A stretch of DNA of 64,000 nt from Acidimicrobiia bacterium. GTDB lineage: Bacteria > Actinomycetota > Acidimicrobiia > Acidimicrobiales > Acidimicrobilacustridaceae. Positions 33,881 through 42,765 of this stretch are shown here, one piece after another (the first letter of the stretch is position 1; the number at the start of each line of letters is the position of its first letter). A program made the position numbers and the translations under genes. The notes under the pieces are model-generated. The model did not search any database. It saw nothing but the letters and a program-made list of their open reading frames with translations, and was not told where the DNA came from. Location: the NCBI GenBank assembly GCA_020832495.1, contig JAFIEP010000024.1:1-64000 (forward strand). The letters run 5' to 3'.

Positions 33881-34924
33881 GTGACGAACGGCGGCATCCA
33901 TCCGGCACTCCCCGCCGAGTCGGACGGGGACGATGGTCTCGACCCCTGGCTGGTGGGCGTCGGCCTGGTGGCCACCGCGGGCCGTGCCAGTTGGACGGCG
34001 GCGCGCCTGGCCAGCGGCCCGCCGCGCTGGTTCGGACGCCAGGTGGCGTCGAGTGTGACGGCACTCGACCGCCGAGGCCCCCGACTGCTGCCGCGCCTCG
34101 AAGCGGTGGGGGCCCGCGTGGTCAGCGACACCGCCGAGCAGGCCGGCGCAGCCGCGAGCAGCACTGCTGACGCCGTTGCCGTGGCCGCCGTGAGCACCGT
34201 GGATCTCGACTTGGTGCTCACCACCGCCATCGACGGCCTCTCGCCCGAGGCCTTGGGCGGTCTCGTCGAGCAGGTGGTCTCGTCCATCGAACCGAGCCAA
34301 CTCATGGGCCTCGTCGGCGCCATCATGTCCGAGTTGCCCTCCGAGGCCCTCGCTCCCCTCGTCGCCAAGGTCATCGCCGACATTCCCTCCGAGGCGCTGG
34401 CCCCGCTGGTGGCATCGGTCATCGGCGAGATCCCCACCGAGGCGCTCGGACCGCTGGTGAACGGGGTCGTCGGCGAACTCGATCTCGTGGAGGTGGTGAA
34501 CGTGGTGCTCGGCACCACCGACATCGAGGCACTGACCACTGCCGTGTTGCGACAGGTCGACATCGAGGCCGCCGTGGCCAACGGTCTGGACGAGGTCGAC
34601 CTGCAGCGCCTGACGTTGGCCATCATCGGGCGGCTCGACCTCGGCCCGGTGGTTGATGCCGCCCTCGACACCGTCGACGTGGCCGAGTTGGTGCGCAGCC
34701 AGGGTCTGTCGGAGCTGGTGCTGTCCGAGACGGGCGGGATGGCGGCCGACACCCTCGGCTTCGTTCGCGACCAGGCAGCCAGCGGCGACGAACTGGTCAC
34801 CCGGGTGGTGAACCGGCTGCTGCGTCGCCGAGGCGAACGCGCCGAGGTGCAACCGGTGGTGGTGCTACCCCTCGAGCTGGCGCCGGCGGACAAGCGATCC
34901 GGGGACGGCAACGGTGACCGCTGA
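33881..34924 (+). CDS. Uncharacterised protein with ~18-residue helical repeats
   Basis: A 347-residue protein I do not recognise. After a short N-terminal region with a possible amphipathic or membrane-proximal helix (residues 20-55), residues about 115-285 consist of tandem helical units of 16-20 residues. Three are near identical: each begins P(S/T)EAL(A/G)PLV, with a hydrophobic tail ending in I or L. Further diverged units read DIEALTTAVLRQV and DLQRLTLAIIGRL. The pattern predicts a solenoid or coiled hydrophobic surface. No catalytic motif. It overlaps the RDD gene by 11 bases, suggesting joint expression with a membrane protein. Confidence 0.7.
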   Translation: MTNGGIHPALPAESDGDDGLDPWLVGVGLVATAGRASWTAARLASGPPRWFGRQVASSVTALDRRGPRLLPRLEAVGARVVSDTAEQAGAAASSTADAVAVAAVSTVDLDLVLTTAIDGLSPEALGGLVEQVVSSIEPSQLMGLVGAIMSELPSEALAPLVAKVIADIPSEALAPLVASVIGEIPTEALGPLVNGVVGELDLVEVVNVVLGTTDIEALTTAVLRQVDIEAAVANGLDEVDLQRLTLAIIGRLDLGPVVDAALDTVDVAELVRSQGLSELVLSETGGMAADTLGFVRDQAASGDELVTRVVNRLLRRRGERAEVQPVVVLPLELAPADKRSGDGNGDR

Positions 34925-35462
34925 GGTGATCCAACCCGGGGTGGACGCCGCCACTGCAGCGGACATCGCCGGCCGCAACCGGGCCGGGCGCCCGGCCGGT
35001 GTCGTGACCAGGGGCGCCGCCTATCTGGCCGACGTGGCCCTGGTGACGCTGCTCTACAGCGCCGGAGTGGCGGGCGCCGTCTTCGTCCTGGCCACCGTCA
35101 CCGGGGGCGTGGTGGAACCCGAGGAACTGCCGTTCATCGCCGTGACCATCGGCTGGTTCCTGTGGTGGGTGATCTACTTCGGGGCGAGCACCGCCCGGTT
35201 CGGCGCAACCCCGGCCAAGGCGCTCTTCGGGCTGCGCGTGGTGCGGCCCGACGGTCGCCGGGTGGGGGTGCTGCGGGCAGGCATCCGGGCGTTCGCCGTA
35301 CCGCTGACGCTCTCGTTCACGGTTGGAGTGGACGCCCTGGTGGCCGCCGTCTCGTCGCGCCGGCGAGCCCTCCACGACCGACTGTGCGGCACCGTCGTGG
35401 TCTACGACTGGCCTCGCACCGTCCAGGCCCGTCGCATCCAGGTGGTGGACGTCGTCGAGTAG
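34914..35462 (+). CDS. RDD family membrane protein
   Basis: A 182-residue protein with the RDD signature (about residues 25-150): GVVTRGAAYLADVALV, containing the Arg and Asp, then two hydrophobic segments, and the HDRLCGTVVVYD ending. RDD proteins are short integral membrane proteins of mostly unknown function, some acting as Na+(K+)/H+ antiporters. GTG 34914 lies within the end of the repeat-protein gene. Confidence 0.85.
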   Translation: MTAEVIQPGVDAATAADIAGRNRAGRPAGVVTRGAAYLADVALVTLLYSAGVAGAVFVLATVTGGVVEPEELPFIAVTIGWFLWWVIYFGASTARFGATPAKALFGLRVVRPDGRRVGVLRAGIRAFAVPLTLSFTVGVDALVAAVSSRRRALHDRLCGTVVVYDWPRTVQARRIQVVDVVE

Positions 35463-35561
35463 GACCGGCCACCGCCTAGGGCCGAAGGTCCCCACCGGGA
35501 GGTGACCCCCGGCACCGGCACCGGTCGGTCTCGAGGCGCACGATGCAGCGGGGGTACCACC

Positions 35562-35957
35562 GTGATCTCGACACGACGGCTGGAGATACTGGACGAGGAG
35601 GCGTGCCTCACGCTCCTCGCCACCGAGGACATCGGTCGCGTCGCCGTGATGCGTCGACGGTCCGCACCCCTCGTCGTCCCCGTGACCTATGTGCTCGACG
35701 ACCAGGTCATCGTGTTCCGGGCCGGTTTCGGAGCGCTCTACCCGGCGGTGTTGGCCCATCCGGTGAGTTTCCAGGTCGACCGTAGCGACACGCCCAGCCG
35801 CACCGGGTGGAGCGTGCTCGTCGAGGGCTCCGTCTCCGAGCTCCGCCAACGGGAGGTGGCACGGGCGCTCCCCGAGCCGTGGATGCCAGGCGAGCGCCCG
35901 TACCTCCTGGGACTACTCATCAGCGAGGTGTCCGGCCGCCGTATCGCGGCGGGCTGA
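35562..35957 (+). CDS. Pyridoxamine 5'-phosphate oxidase-like flavin/F420-binding protein
   Basis: A 131-residue split-barrel protein. RLEILDEEACLTLLATEDIGRVAV begins the domain and PLVVPVTYVLDDQVIVFR follows, typical of the small PPOX family in actinobacteria (FMN-, heme- or F420-binding). The usual gene function is unknown. GTG 35562 is chosen as the first start before the domain. Convergent with the SLH protein gene, 13 bases apart. Confidence 0.8.
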   Translation: MISTRRLEILDEEACLTLLATEDIGRVAVMRRRSAPLVVPVTYVLDDQVIVFRAGFGALYPAVLAHPVSFQVDRSDTPSRTGWSVLVEGSVSELRQREVARALPEPWMPGERPYLLGLLISEVSGRRIAAG

Positions 35958-35970
35958 ACGGCGGCTTCGC

Positions 35971-37758
35971 TCAGTCAAGGATGTCGCCGGCGAACCGTCG
36001 CACGAAGGCGGCCATGGCCTGGCGGCTGGTGTCGTTCGTCGGGCGGAAGGTGCCGTCGGGGAACCCGGTGGTGATCTCCTCTTGGGCCATCCACGAGATG
36101 GCCGTGAAGAACTGACTCGTCTCGGGAACGTCGGAGAACGTGGGGAACCCAGGCGCGGGTTCGGGCTCGCCGTCGAATCGCCAGAAGAACGCCGCCATGG
36201 CCTGACGGGAGATCGGATCGGCCGGACGGAACGTGCCGTCCTCGAACCCGGTCACCACGCCCTCCTGGGCAAGCCAGGAGATGGCGGCGTGGAAGGGGTT
36301 CGACTCCGGGACATCAGGGAAGGTGGGGAAGCCCGGCTCGGGGTCAGGGCTGTCGGCCAGTCGCCACAGGAAGGCGGCCATGGCCTGGCGGGACTGCGCC
36401 ACCAGCGGCCGGTAGGTGCCGTCGGGCCACCCCGTGGCCACGTTGTTGTCGGCCGCCCACTCGATGTCCCGGCAGAACGGGTTGTCGATCGACACGTCGA
36501 TGAAGGGCTCGCAGACCAGCGGCGGAACCTCGCGCTCCACCGCACCGATGTCGCACGCCGGACCCTGGGGACGCTCGACACCCCGCTGGTCGGTGTTCAC
36601 GTCCTCGACGCAGTCCTCGACAGCGTCGACGAGGGGGCTGTCCTCGTCGGGGAGCATCGTCGGGGTGACGCCCCCGTTGTCGCCCAGGTCGCCCAGGCCG
36701 GGATCGTCGCCGTCCACCACGTTGGTCGGCCCCTCGAACCCGCAGGTGCCGTCGGTGGCCCAGTTGTAGGTGCTCGCCGTCGCGGCCGAGCCGAGGTTGC
36801 AGCCGTTCAGGCCCTCGTAGTCACCGAAGACCGAGCCGGTGCTCACCAACCCGCTGGTGGGCGCCAGGTGTGCCCCCAGGTTGGCTTCGTTGTCGACGAG
36901 CGTGACGTAGGTGAGTTCGAACGAGCCACCGTCGCGCCACAGTGCGCCACCGCTGTTCTTCTCGGCGGTGTTACCCACGAACGTGCTGTTGGTGACCTCC
37001 ACCGGCCCTGCACCGGCGATGGCGCCGCCGTGATCCGCAGCCGTGTTGCCGACGAACGTGCTGTTGGTGACCTCGAAGCGCCCGTCGCTGGCGCTGAACA
37101 GGGCCCCGCCCCGGCCGAGGAGGGCATCGGCGCCGTCCGCCCGGTTGTTCTCGAAGTACGAGTCCGCCACGAAGAACGACGAGGCGAAGATGGCACCGCC
37201 GCTGCGGAAGGAACTGTTGTCGACGAAGGTGGAGCGGAGCACCTCGACGTCCCGAGCGAAGATGGCGCCACCGAGGTTCCCGGCGCCACGGTTGTTCGTG
37301 AAGATGCTGTCGATCACCGTCAGCAGGCCGTCCTGGAAGTTCGTGTCGTGCACCAACGCGCCACCGGCGGCGTTCGACAGCCCGTTGACGAACGTGAGGT
37401 TCATGACGGTCAGTTCGGTGTTGCTCACGTACAGGATGCGCCCGTCCTCCTGTCCGTCGAGGGTGGATCCGCTGCCGTCGATGGTGAGCGGTGCGTCGTT
37501 GTTGTAGGCGATCTCGGCACCCACCTCGATCTCGAAGGGTTCCTCGAAGGTGATGAGCACGGGATCGTCGGCGGAAGAGGCGGTGGCGATGGCCGCTCGG
37601 AAGCTCCCCGGACCGCTGTCGGCGTCGTTGGTGACGAGCACTTCGACCACGGTGGCTCCGGCTGGGACCGGCGCCACCCCACCGAGCGCCAAGAGGCTGA
37701 GCAACAGCGCCAGCGCGGACAACGGGGCAACGGAACGACGAACACTTCTGCGACGCAT
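35971..37758 (-). CDS. Secreted beta-helix protein with three C-terminal SLH repeats
   Basis: A 595-residue exported protein. Signal peptide at residues 1-35 (cleavage near AGA). The mature start VVEVLVTNDADSGPGSFRAAI is a CSLREA-like motif, followed by a right-handed beta-helix (about 70-330) whose coils carry repeated NSTFVGNTA(A/E) and GGAIFA units. Residues about 415-590 hold three S-layer-homology repeats, each with F(x)DV, IxWxAxxxxxTG(F/W)xDGT(F/Y)RP and SRQAMAAFxWR. These should bind a cell-wall polymer non-covalently. ATG 37758 has GGAGGA 8 bases upstream. Confidence 0.88.
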   Translation of the reverse strand: MRRRSVRRSVAPLSALALLLSLLALGGVAPVPAGATVVEVLVTNDADSGPGSFRAAIATASSADDPVLITFEEPFEIEVGAEIAYNNDAPLTIDGSGSTLDGQEDGRILYVSNTELTVMNLTFVNGLSNAAGGALVHDTNFQDGLLTVIDSIFTNNRGAGNLGGAIFARDVEVLRSTFVDNSSFRSGGAIFASSFFVADSYFENNRADGADALLGRGGALFSASDGRFEVTNSTFVGNTAADHGGAIAGAGPVEVTNSTFVGNTAEKNSGGALWRDGGSFELTYVTLVDNEANLGAHLAPTSGLVSTGSVFGDYEGLNGCNLGSAATASTYNWATDGTCGFEGPTNVVDGDDPGLGDLGDNGGVTPTMLPDEDSPLVDAVEDCVEDVNTDQRGVERPQGPACDIGAVEREVPPLVCEPFIDVSIDNPFCRDIEWAADNNVATGWPDGTYRPLVAQSRQAMAAFLWRLADSPDPEPGFPTFPDVPESNPFHAAISWLAQEGVVTGFEDGTFRPADPISRQAMAAFFWRFDGEPEPAPGFPTFSDVPETSQFFTAISWMAQEEITTGFPDGTFRPTNDTSRQAMAAFVRRFAGDILD

Positions 37759-37941
37759 CAGGAACTCCTCCGCGGAACCACCGGGAACCGCACGACGAAC
37801 GTGGGGTCGACCGTAGCCGCCGGGCCACCTGCGTGCGGCCAGCGGCGGCGCCCGCCTTCACACAGCGTTCACGCGCCGAACCTTGTTCGCCAACAGTTGA
37901 CGACGTCTACTAGAGGAGAACACACCCACCCAGGAGATCCG

Positions 37942-39303
37942 ATGCCCACCGACGACCTGGTCGACACACTCCGCGCTCACATCGAGGCCACCGACGTCGA
38001 GTTCGTGATGGCCATGTTCGTCGACCTGCACGGCAAGCCGTGCGCCAAACTGATCCCCGCCGGCGAGGTGGAGGTGCTGGCCGGGGCCGCCGGGTTCGCC
38101 GGGTTCGCCGCCGGCCCACTGGGCCAGACGCCGGCCGACCCCGACATGGTGGCCATCCCCGACCCCGACTCGTTCACCGCCGTGCCCTGGCAGGAGGGCC
38201 TGGCCGTGGTCATGTGCGACCTGACGGTGGAGGGCGAACCGTGGCCCTACGCCCCTCGGGTCATCCTGCGCCGCCAACTCGACCGCCTGGCCCGCCACGA
38301 CCTGCACCTCAAGTGCGGGGTGGAGGCCGAGTACTCGCTGGTGGTGCGCGAGCCCGACGGGCGGCTGCGAGTGGCCGACGAGCGCGACCGCAGCGCACTC
38401 CCGTGCTACGACGCCCGCGGCCTGGTCCGGATGTACGACCACCTCACCGACGTATCGCGCCACCTCAACACCTTGGGGTTCGGCAACTACGCCAACGACC
38501 ACGAGGACGGCAACGGCCAGTTCGAGCAGAACTTCACCTACGACGACGCCATGGTCACCGCCGACCGCCTCGTGCTGTTCCGCTTCATGTTGCACGTGCT
38601 GGCCGAACGGGCCGGCATGGAAGCCACCTTCATGCCGAAGCCCTTCAGCGCCGTGACCGGCAACGGCCTGCACGTCCACACCAGCCTGTGGTCACCGACC
38701 GACGAGCCACTGTTCGAACCCGGACCCGACGACCGCTACGAACTGGGCCTGTCCGAGATGGGCTACCAGTTCGTGGCCGGCATGCTGCGCCACGCCCGGG
38801 CCATGACGGCGATCACCTGTCCCACGGTGAACTCCTACAAGCGCCTGGGTGGGGCCACGCCGACCTCAGGAGCGACGTGGGCCCCGTCGCTGGTGGCCTA
38901 CGGCGGCAACAACCGCACCCACCTGCTGCGGGTGCCCGACGCCGGTCGGGTCGAGTACCGGGGCGTGGACGGCGCTGCGAACCCGTACCTCACCTTCACC
39001 GCCCTGGCTGCCGCCGGCCTCGACGGCATCGAGAACCACCTCGACCCTGGCGTCCCCAACCACGACAACCTCTTCGACGCCGATCCCGACGACCTGCGCG
39101 CCCGCGGTGTCCACCCGCTGCCGCCCACGCTGTTGCACGCCGCCGATCTGCTGGTCGACGACGACGTGCTGCGAGCGGCCTTCGGCAAGGGACCTGCCGG
39201 CGAGTACGTCGACTACTTCGCCGACGTCAAACGGCAGGAGTTCCTCGAGTGGCACGCCCAGGTCACCGACTGGGAGATCGACCGCTACCTCACCCTGGTG
39301 TGA
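37942..39303 (+). CDS. glnT: Type III glutamine synthetase GlnT / gamma-glutamylmethylamide synthetase-like
   Basis: A 453-residue glutamine-synthetase-fold enzyme. The GlnT/GmaS type is indicated by VMAMFVDLHGKPCAKLIP near the N-terminus, the ANDHEDGNGQFEQNF stretch and VTGNGLHVHTSLW in the active site, and the N-x-K/R-x3-P-like NSYKRL loop. It would join glutamate to ammonia or a methylated amine using ATP. Its neighbours (GlxB, GlxC, GlxD and a SoxB-like FAD enzyme) point to methylamine, giving gamma-glutamylmethylamide. ATG 37942 has AGGAGA 7 bases upstream. Confidence 0.85.
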   Translation: MPTDDLVDTLRAHIEATDVEFVMAMFVDLHGKPCAKLIPAGEVEVLAGAAGFAGFAAGPLGQTPADPDMVAIPDPDSFTAVPWQEGLAVVMCDLTVEGEPWPYAPRVILRRQLDRLARHDLHLKCGVEAEYSLVVREPDGRLRVADERDRSALPCYDARGLVRMYDHLTDVSRHLNTLGFGNYANDHEDGNGQFEQNFTYDDAMVTADRLVLFRFMLHVLAERAGMEATFMPKPFSAVTGNGLHVHTSLWSPTDEPLFEPGPDDRYELGLSEMGYQFVAGMLRHARAMTAITCPTVNSYKRLGGATPTSGATWAPSLVAYGGNNRTHLLRVPDAGRVEYRGVDGAANPYLTFTALAAAGLDGIENHLDPGVPNHDNLFDADPDDLRARGVHPLPPTLLHAADLLVDDDVLRAAFGKGPAGEYVDYFADVKRQEFLEWHAQVTDWEIDRYLTLV

Positions 39304-39318
39304 GCGGTGCACCACTCA
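39301..39318. terminator. 18-bp dyad between convergent genes
   Basis: TGAG-c-GGTGCACC-a-CTCA is symmetric except for one pair. It spans from the glnT TGA to the stop of the XRE gene. It could fold as a bidirectional terminator stem, though it has almost no loop and no U-tract. Confidence 0.35.
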
Positions 39319-39945
39319 GCGTTCGTCGTCGACGAACACCTTGATCGACAGGAACTGGATGGGCACCCGCAGCAGGCGACTGGGTCCGTGGGCCACCTGG
39401 CCTCGCAGCAACAGCGTGTCGCCCTTGGACAGCGTGTAGCTGGACGGGCCGTAGGCGTACTGGAGCCGACCTTGGAGCATGTAGAGCATCTCGATGCCCG
39501 GGTGTTGGAACAGCGGGAACACCTCGGACTCGTTCGTCATGGTGACCAGCACCGGCTCGATGGCCTTGAACGGCGCCCGCAGCGCACCGATGAGTTCGTA
39601 GCGGTGGCCCACCCGGGTGCCTTCGCGCGAGATCTCCGCCCCCGTGCCCGCCGGGACGTACACCGCTTCGTCGGCTTCGAGGTCGAGACCCATGAAGAAC
39701 GAGGTGACCGGCACGTCGAGTGCGATGGCCAGCCGGGCCAACGTGCCGGTGCCCGCCGCGCTCTGGGCGTTCTCCACCTTCGACACCATGGCCTTCGACA
39801 GACCGCTCCGCTCGGCCAACTCCGTCACGGTGAGCCCGCGGGCCAAGCGCAGGCTGCGCACCCGAGCGGCCACCGCCCACCCGATGGCCTGCTCGAGTTC
39901 CTCGCTGCGCTTGTCCAGCTCGTCGCCGGTCGGGCCGTTGCTCAC
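39316..39945 (-). CDS. XRE-family regulator with C-terminal cupin domain
   Basis: A 209-residue regulator. The HTH (about residues 28-80) reads ARVRSLRLARGLTVTELAERSGLSKAMVSKVEN. The C-terminal cupin (about 110-205) includes HPGIEMLYMLQGRLQY and PIQFLSIKVFV and probably binds a small ligand. This architecture is common for regulators of amine and polyamine catabolism (PuuR-like). GTG 39945 is chosen because TAGCGT (39958-39953) is seven bases upstream; a GTG at 39954 falls inside that element. It lies between glnT and glxB and probably controls both. Confidence 0.87.
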   Translation of the reverse strand: MSNGPTGDELDKRSEELEQAIGWAVAARVRSLRLARGLTVTELAERSGLSKAMVSKVENAQSAAGTGTLARLAIALDVPVTSFFMGLDLEADEAVYVPAGTGAEISREGTRVGHRYELIGALRAPFKAIEPVLVTMTNESEVFPLFQHPGIEMLYMLQGRLQYAYGPSSYTLSKGDTLLLRGQVAHGPSRLLRVPIQFLSIKVFVDDER

Positions 39946-40017
39946 CTGGGACACGCTACCGGCGACCGACGCATCACCTCTGGACTCTGTTACATTTCAC
40001 GATACAGTGTCCACTGT
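39946..40017. promoter_or_regulatory. Regulatory region between XRE-cupin and glxB genes
   Basis: The minus-strand -10 TAGCGT (39958-39953) lies seven bases before the XRE GTG. A perfect dyad ACAGTG-TC-CACTGT lies at 40004-40017, about 30 bases before glxB, in an AT-richer stretch. It is a reasonable site for the XRE-cupin regulator and would control the glx genes and possibly itself. Confidence 0.6.
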
Positions 40018-40046
40018 GACGAAACTCGCTCCTCTCGGAGGTCGCC

Positions 40047-40724
40047 GTGTGCGGCATCGCCGGTCTGCTGATCACTGACCCTGACCAACGGCCCCAGCTC
40101 GGCGCGCTCCTGGCCCCCATCTTCGAGGCCATGACGCCGCGCGGGCCCGACTCCGCCGGCCTCGCCCTCTACGGCGACGGCGTCGAGGTGCACAAGCAGG
40201 TCGGGCCGGCCACGAAGCTCACCGCCGACATGGCGTTGGCGGACCGAGGAGGCACCTGCGGCATCGCCCACACCCGCATGGCCACCGAGTCGGCCGTCAC
40301 CACCGAGGGCTGTCACCCCTTCATGGCCGGCGACGACGTGGGCCTGGTCCACAACGGGTCGTTCTCCAACTACGCCACCGTGCGACGAGACCTGGCAGCG
40401 ACGGGTGTCTCCTTCGACAGCGACAACGACTCGGAGGTGTGTTGCCGGCTGCTGGCCGAGCAGTTGGCCGCCGGCGCCGGCCTGGCCGAAGCACTGGGGT
40501 CGGTGCCCGACCGCATGGACGGCTTCTACACGCTGCTGGTGGCCACGCCGTCGGAGATGGCCATCCTGCGCGATCCCGCCGGGTGCAAGCCTGCGGTGGT
40601 GGCCGAGGGGTCCGGTTGGGTGGCGGTGGCCAGCGAGTACCACGCCCTGTCGGAGCTGCCGGGCATCGACGAGGCCCACGTATTCGAGCCCGCACCGCTG
40701 GAGGTGCACACGTGGCGTGCGTGA
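40047..40724 (+). CDS. glxB: Class II glutamine amidotransferase, GlxB/MgsA-like
   Basis: A 225-residue Ntn-hydrolase. Cys2 follows the initiator (MCGIAG) and is the nucleophile that releases ammonia or amine from a gamma-glutamyl substrate. Supporting motifs are RGPDSAG, IAHTRMATES and VHNGSFSNY. Homologous to the glutaminase domain of glutamate synthase and to MgsA of N-methylglutamate synthase. GTG 40047 has GGAGG about 6 bases upstream. First gene of a four-gene operon glxB-glxC-glxD-FAD oxidoreductase. Confidence 0.9.
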   Translation: MCGIAGLLITDPDQRPQLGALLAPIFEAMTPRGPDSAGLALYGDGVEVHKQVGPATKLTADMALADRGGTCGIAHTRMATESAVTTEGCHPFMAGDDVGLVHNGSFSNYATVRRDLAATGVSFDSDNDSEVCCRLLAEQLAAGAGLAEALGSVPDRMDGFYTLLVATPSEMAILRDPAGCKPAVVAEGSGWVAVASEYHALSELPGIDEAHVFEPAPLEVHTWRA

Positions 40725-41410
40725 GCACCGACGTGGTGGTGCTCGACGCCGCCGTCGACGACACCCGCACCATCAACCGAGCGCTGCGAGCCCTGCCCGA
40801 CGGGGCACGAGCCCGCATCGAGCACGCCCGCGGTCGCCACAACCTGGCCGTCGGCCTGCACCACCCGGTGACGGTCGACGTGGTGGGCAACGCCGGCTAC
40901 TACTGCGGGGCACTCGGCGAACGGGCCACCGTTCGGGTCGACGGCTCGGTCGGTTGGTGTGCCGGCGAGAACCTGATGTCGGGGTCGGTGACGGTGCGCG
41001 GTCATGCCGGGCAGAGCACCGGCGCCTCGGCCCACGGCGGGCTGGTGGTGGTGCACGGCGACGCCGGTGCTCGCACCGCCATCTCGCTCAAGGGCGGCCG
41101 GGTGGCGGTGGCCGGCTCCATCGGCCACGCCGGCGCCTTCATGGCCCAGGCCGGTGTGCTGTTGGTGGGCGGCGACGCCGGCGACGGGCTGGGCGACTCG
41201 CTGTACGAGGCCACCGTGTTCGTGGCCGGACGCATCGCCTCGCTCGGCGCCGACGCCCGGGTGGAGGACCTCACCGACGACGACGTGGCCGTGGCCGTCG
41301 CGCTGGCCGACGAGGCCGGGTTCGACCACATCGACGCCACGTCGCTCACCAAGGTGACGTCGGCCCGCTCGCTCTACCGCTTCGACGCCCTCGCCGCCCA
41401 GAGGTACTGA
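40712..41410 (+). CDS. glxC: GXGXG-motif glutamate synthase subunit, GlxC/MgsB-like
   Basis: A 232-residue protein made of the right-handed parallel beta-helix of glutamate synthase domain 3. Repeating G-x-x-G units such as VGWCAGENLMSGSVTVRG and AGARTAISLKGGRVAVAG are visible throughout. It is a structural subunit connecting the amidotransferase and FMN-binding subunits. GTG 40712 is supported by GGAGG at 40700-40704, 7 bases upstream; a GTG at 40721 that overlaps the glxB stop as GTGA is the alternative. Confidence 0.87.
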   Translation: MACVSTDVVVLDAAVDDTRTINRALRALPDGARARIEHARGRHNLAVGLHHPVTVDVVGNAGYYCGALGERATVRVDGSVGWCAGENLMSGSVTVRGHAGQSTGASAHGGLVVVHGDAGARTAISLKGGRVAVAGSIGHAGAFMAQAGVLLVGGDAGDGLGDSLYEATVFVAGRIASLGADARVEDLTDDDVAVAVALADEAGFDHIDATSLTKVTSARSLYRFDALAAQRY

Positions 41411-41412
41411 CC

Positions 41413-42765
41413 ATGCCACGCACCCCCCGCCCGAGCGCCACCTTCCCGGCCGCCGTCATCGAGCAGATCCACGAACTGTCCGACGTCGGCCACTACGAGA
41501 TCCGCGGCTGGGGCGCCAAGCGAGCGGTGCCGTCCTTCGACGACCTCACCTTCCTCACCTCGTCGCTGACCCGCTACCCCCTCGAGGGCTACCGCGAGGC
41601 CATCGACACCACCACCGTGCTCGGCGCCGGACGGGCCGAGCGACCGCTGGTGCTCGACGTGCCCATCACCATTGCCGGCATGAGCTTCGGGTCGCTGTCG
41701 GCCGCTGCCAAGGAGGCACTCGGCCGAGCAGCCAGCGCCGTGGGCACCTCCACCACCACCGGCGACGGCGGCATGACCCCCGAGGAGCGCCAGGCCTCCG
41801 CCAAGCTCGTCTACCAGTGCCTGCCGTCGCGCTACGGCTTCACCCCGGCCGACCTGCGGGTGGCCGACGCCGTGGAGGTGGTGGTGGGCCAAGGGGCCAA
41901 GCCCGGCGGCGGCGGGATGCTGTTGGGTCAGAAAGTGGGCGAACGGGTGGCTGCCATGCGCACCCTGCCCGAGGGCGTCGACCAGCGGTCGGCCAGCCGC
42001 CACCCCGACTGGACCGGTCCCGACGACCTGCGCATCAAGATCGACGAACTGCGGGAAGCCACCGACGGCCAGGTGCCCATCTTCGTGAAGATGGGGGCCA
42101 CCCGGGTGCCCTACGACGTGAAGTTGGCGGTGGCCGCCGGCGCCGATGTGGTGGTGGTCGACGGCATGCAGGGCGGCACCGGCGCCACCCAGGACGTCTT
42201 CATCGAGCACACCGGCATCCCCACCCTGCCCGCCGTCCGCCAGGCAGCCGAGGCGCTGCGCGACCTCGACGTCCACCACGACGTGCAGCTCATCGTCTCC
42301 GGTGGCATCCGCAGCGGGGCGGACGTGGCCAAGGCCCTGGCCCTCGGAGCCGACGCCGTGTCCATCGGAGTGGCAGCGCTGGTGGCGCTGGGTTGCAACC
42401 GGTCCACCACCACCGGCGATGACCGCTCGCCCCCCGAGGACGTCACCGACGACTACCTGGCCCTCGGGGCGACGCCCGGCACCTGCCACCACTGCCACAC
42501 CGGCCGCTGCCCGGTGGGGATCACCACCCAGGACCCCGAGCTCGAGGCTCGCCTGGATGTCGAGCGAGCCAGCCGCCGGGTAGAGAACTACCTGCGCTCG
42601 CTCACCATGGAGCTGACCACCCTGGCCCGGGCATGTGGCAAGTCCGACGTACACAACCTCGAACCGGAGGACCTGGTGGCCCTCACGGTGGAGGCGGCTG
42701 CCATGGCCGGGGTTCCTCTGGCCGGCACGTCGTGGGTGCCGGGTGCGGGCGCCGGGCTGCCATGA
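41413..42765 (+). CDS. glxD: FMN-binding glutamate synthase-type subunit, GlxD/MgsC-like
   Basis: A 450-residue enzyme homologous to the synthase domain of glutamate synthase. The FMN barrel contains ITIAGMSFGSLSAAAKEALG, STTTGDGGM, KPGGGGMLLGQKV and VVVDGMQGGTGA, and a C-terminal Cys cluster CHHCHTGRCPVGI would bind a 3Fe-4S centre. With GlxB and GlxC it forms a three-subunit enzyme equivalent to N-methylglutamate synthase or GlxBCD. ATG 41413 lies two bases after the glxC stop. Confidence 0.9.
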   Translation: MPRTPRPSATFPAAVIEQIHELSDVGHYEIRGWGAKRAVPSFDDLTFLTSSLTRYPLEGYREAIDTTTVLGAGRAERPLVLDVPITIAGMSFGSLSAAAKEALGRAASAVGTSTTTGDGGMTPEERQASAKLVYQCLPSRYGFTPADLRVADAVEVVVGQGAKPGGGGMLLGQKVGERVAAMRTLPEGVDQRSASRHPDWTGPDDLRIKIDELREATDGQVPIFVKMGATRVPYDVKLAVAAGADVVVVDGMQGGTGATQDVFIEHTGIPTLPAVRQAAEALRDLDVHHDVQLIVSGGIRSGADVAKALALGADAVSIGVAALVALGCNRSTTTGDDRSPPEDVTDDYLALGATPGTCHHCHTGRCPVGITTQDPELEARLDVERASRRVENYLRSLTMELTTLARACGKSDVHNLEPEDLVALTVEAAAMAGVPLAGTSWVPGAGAGLP

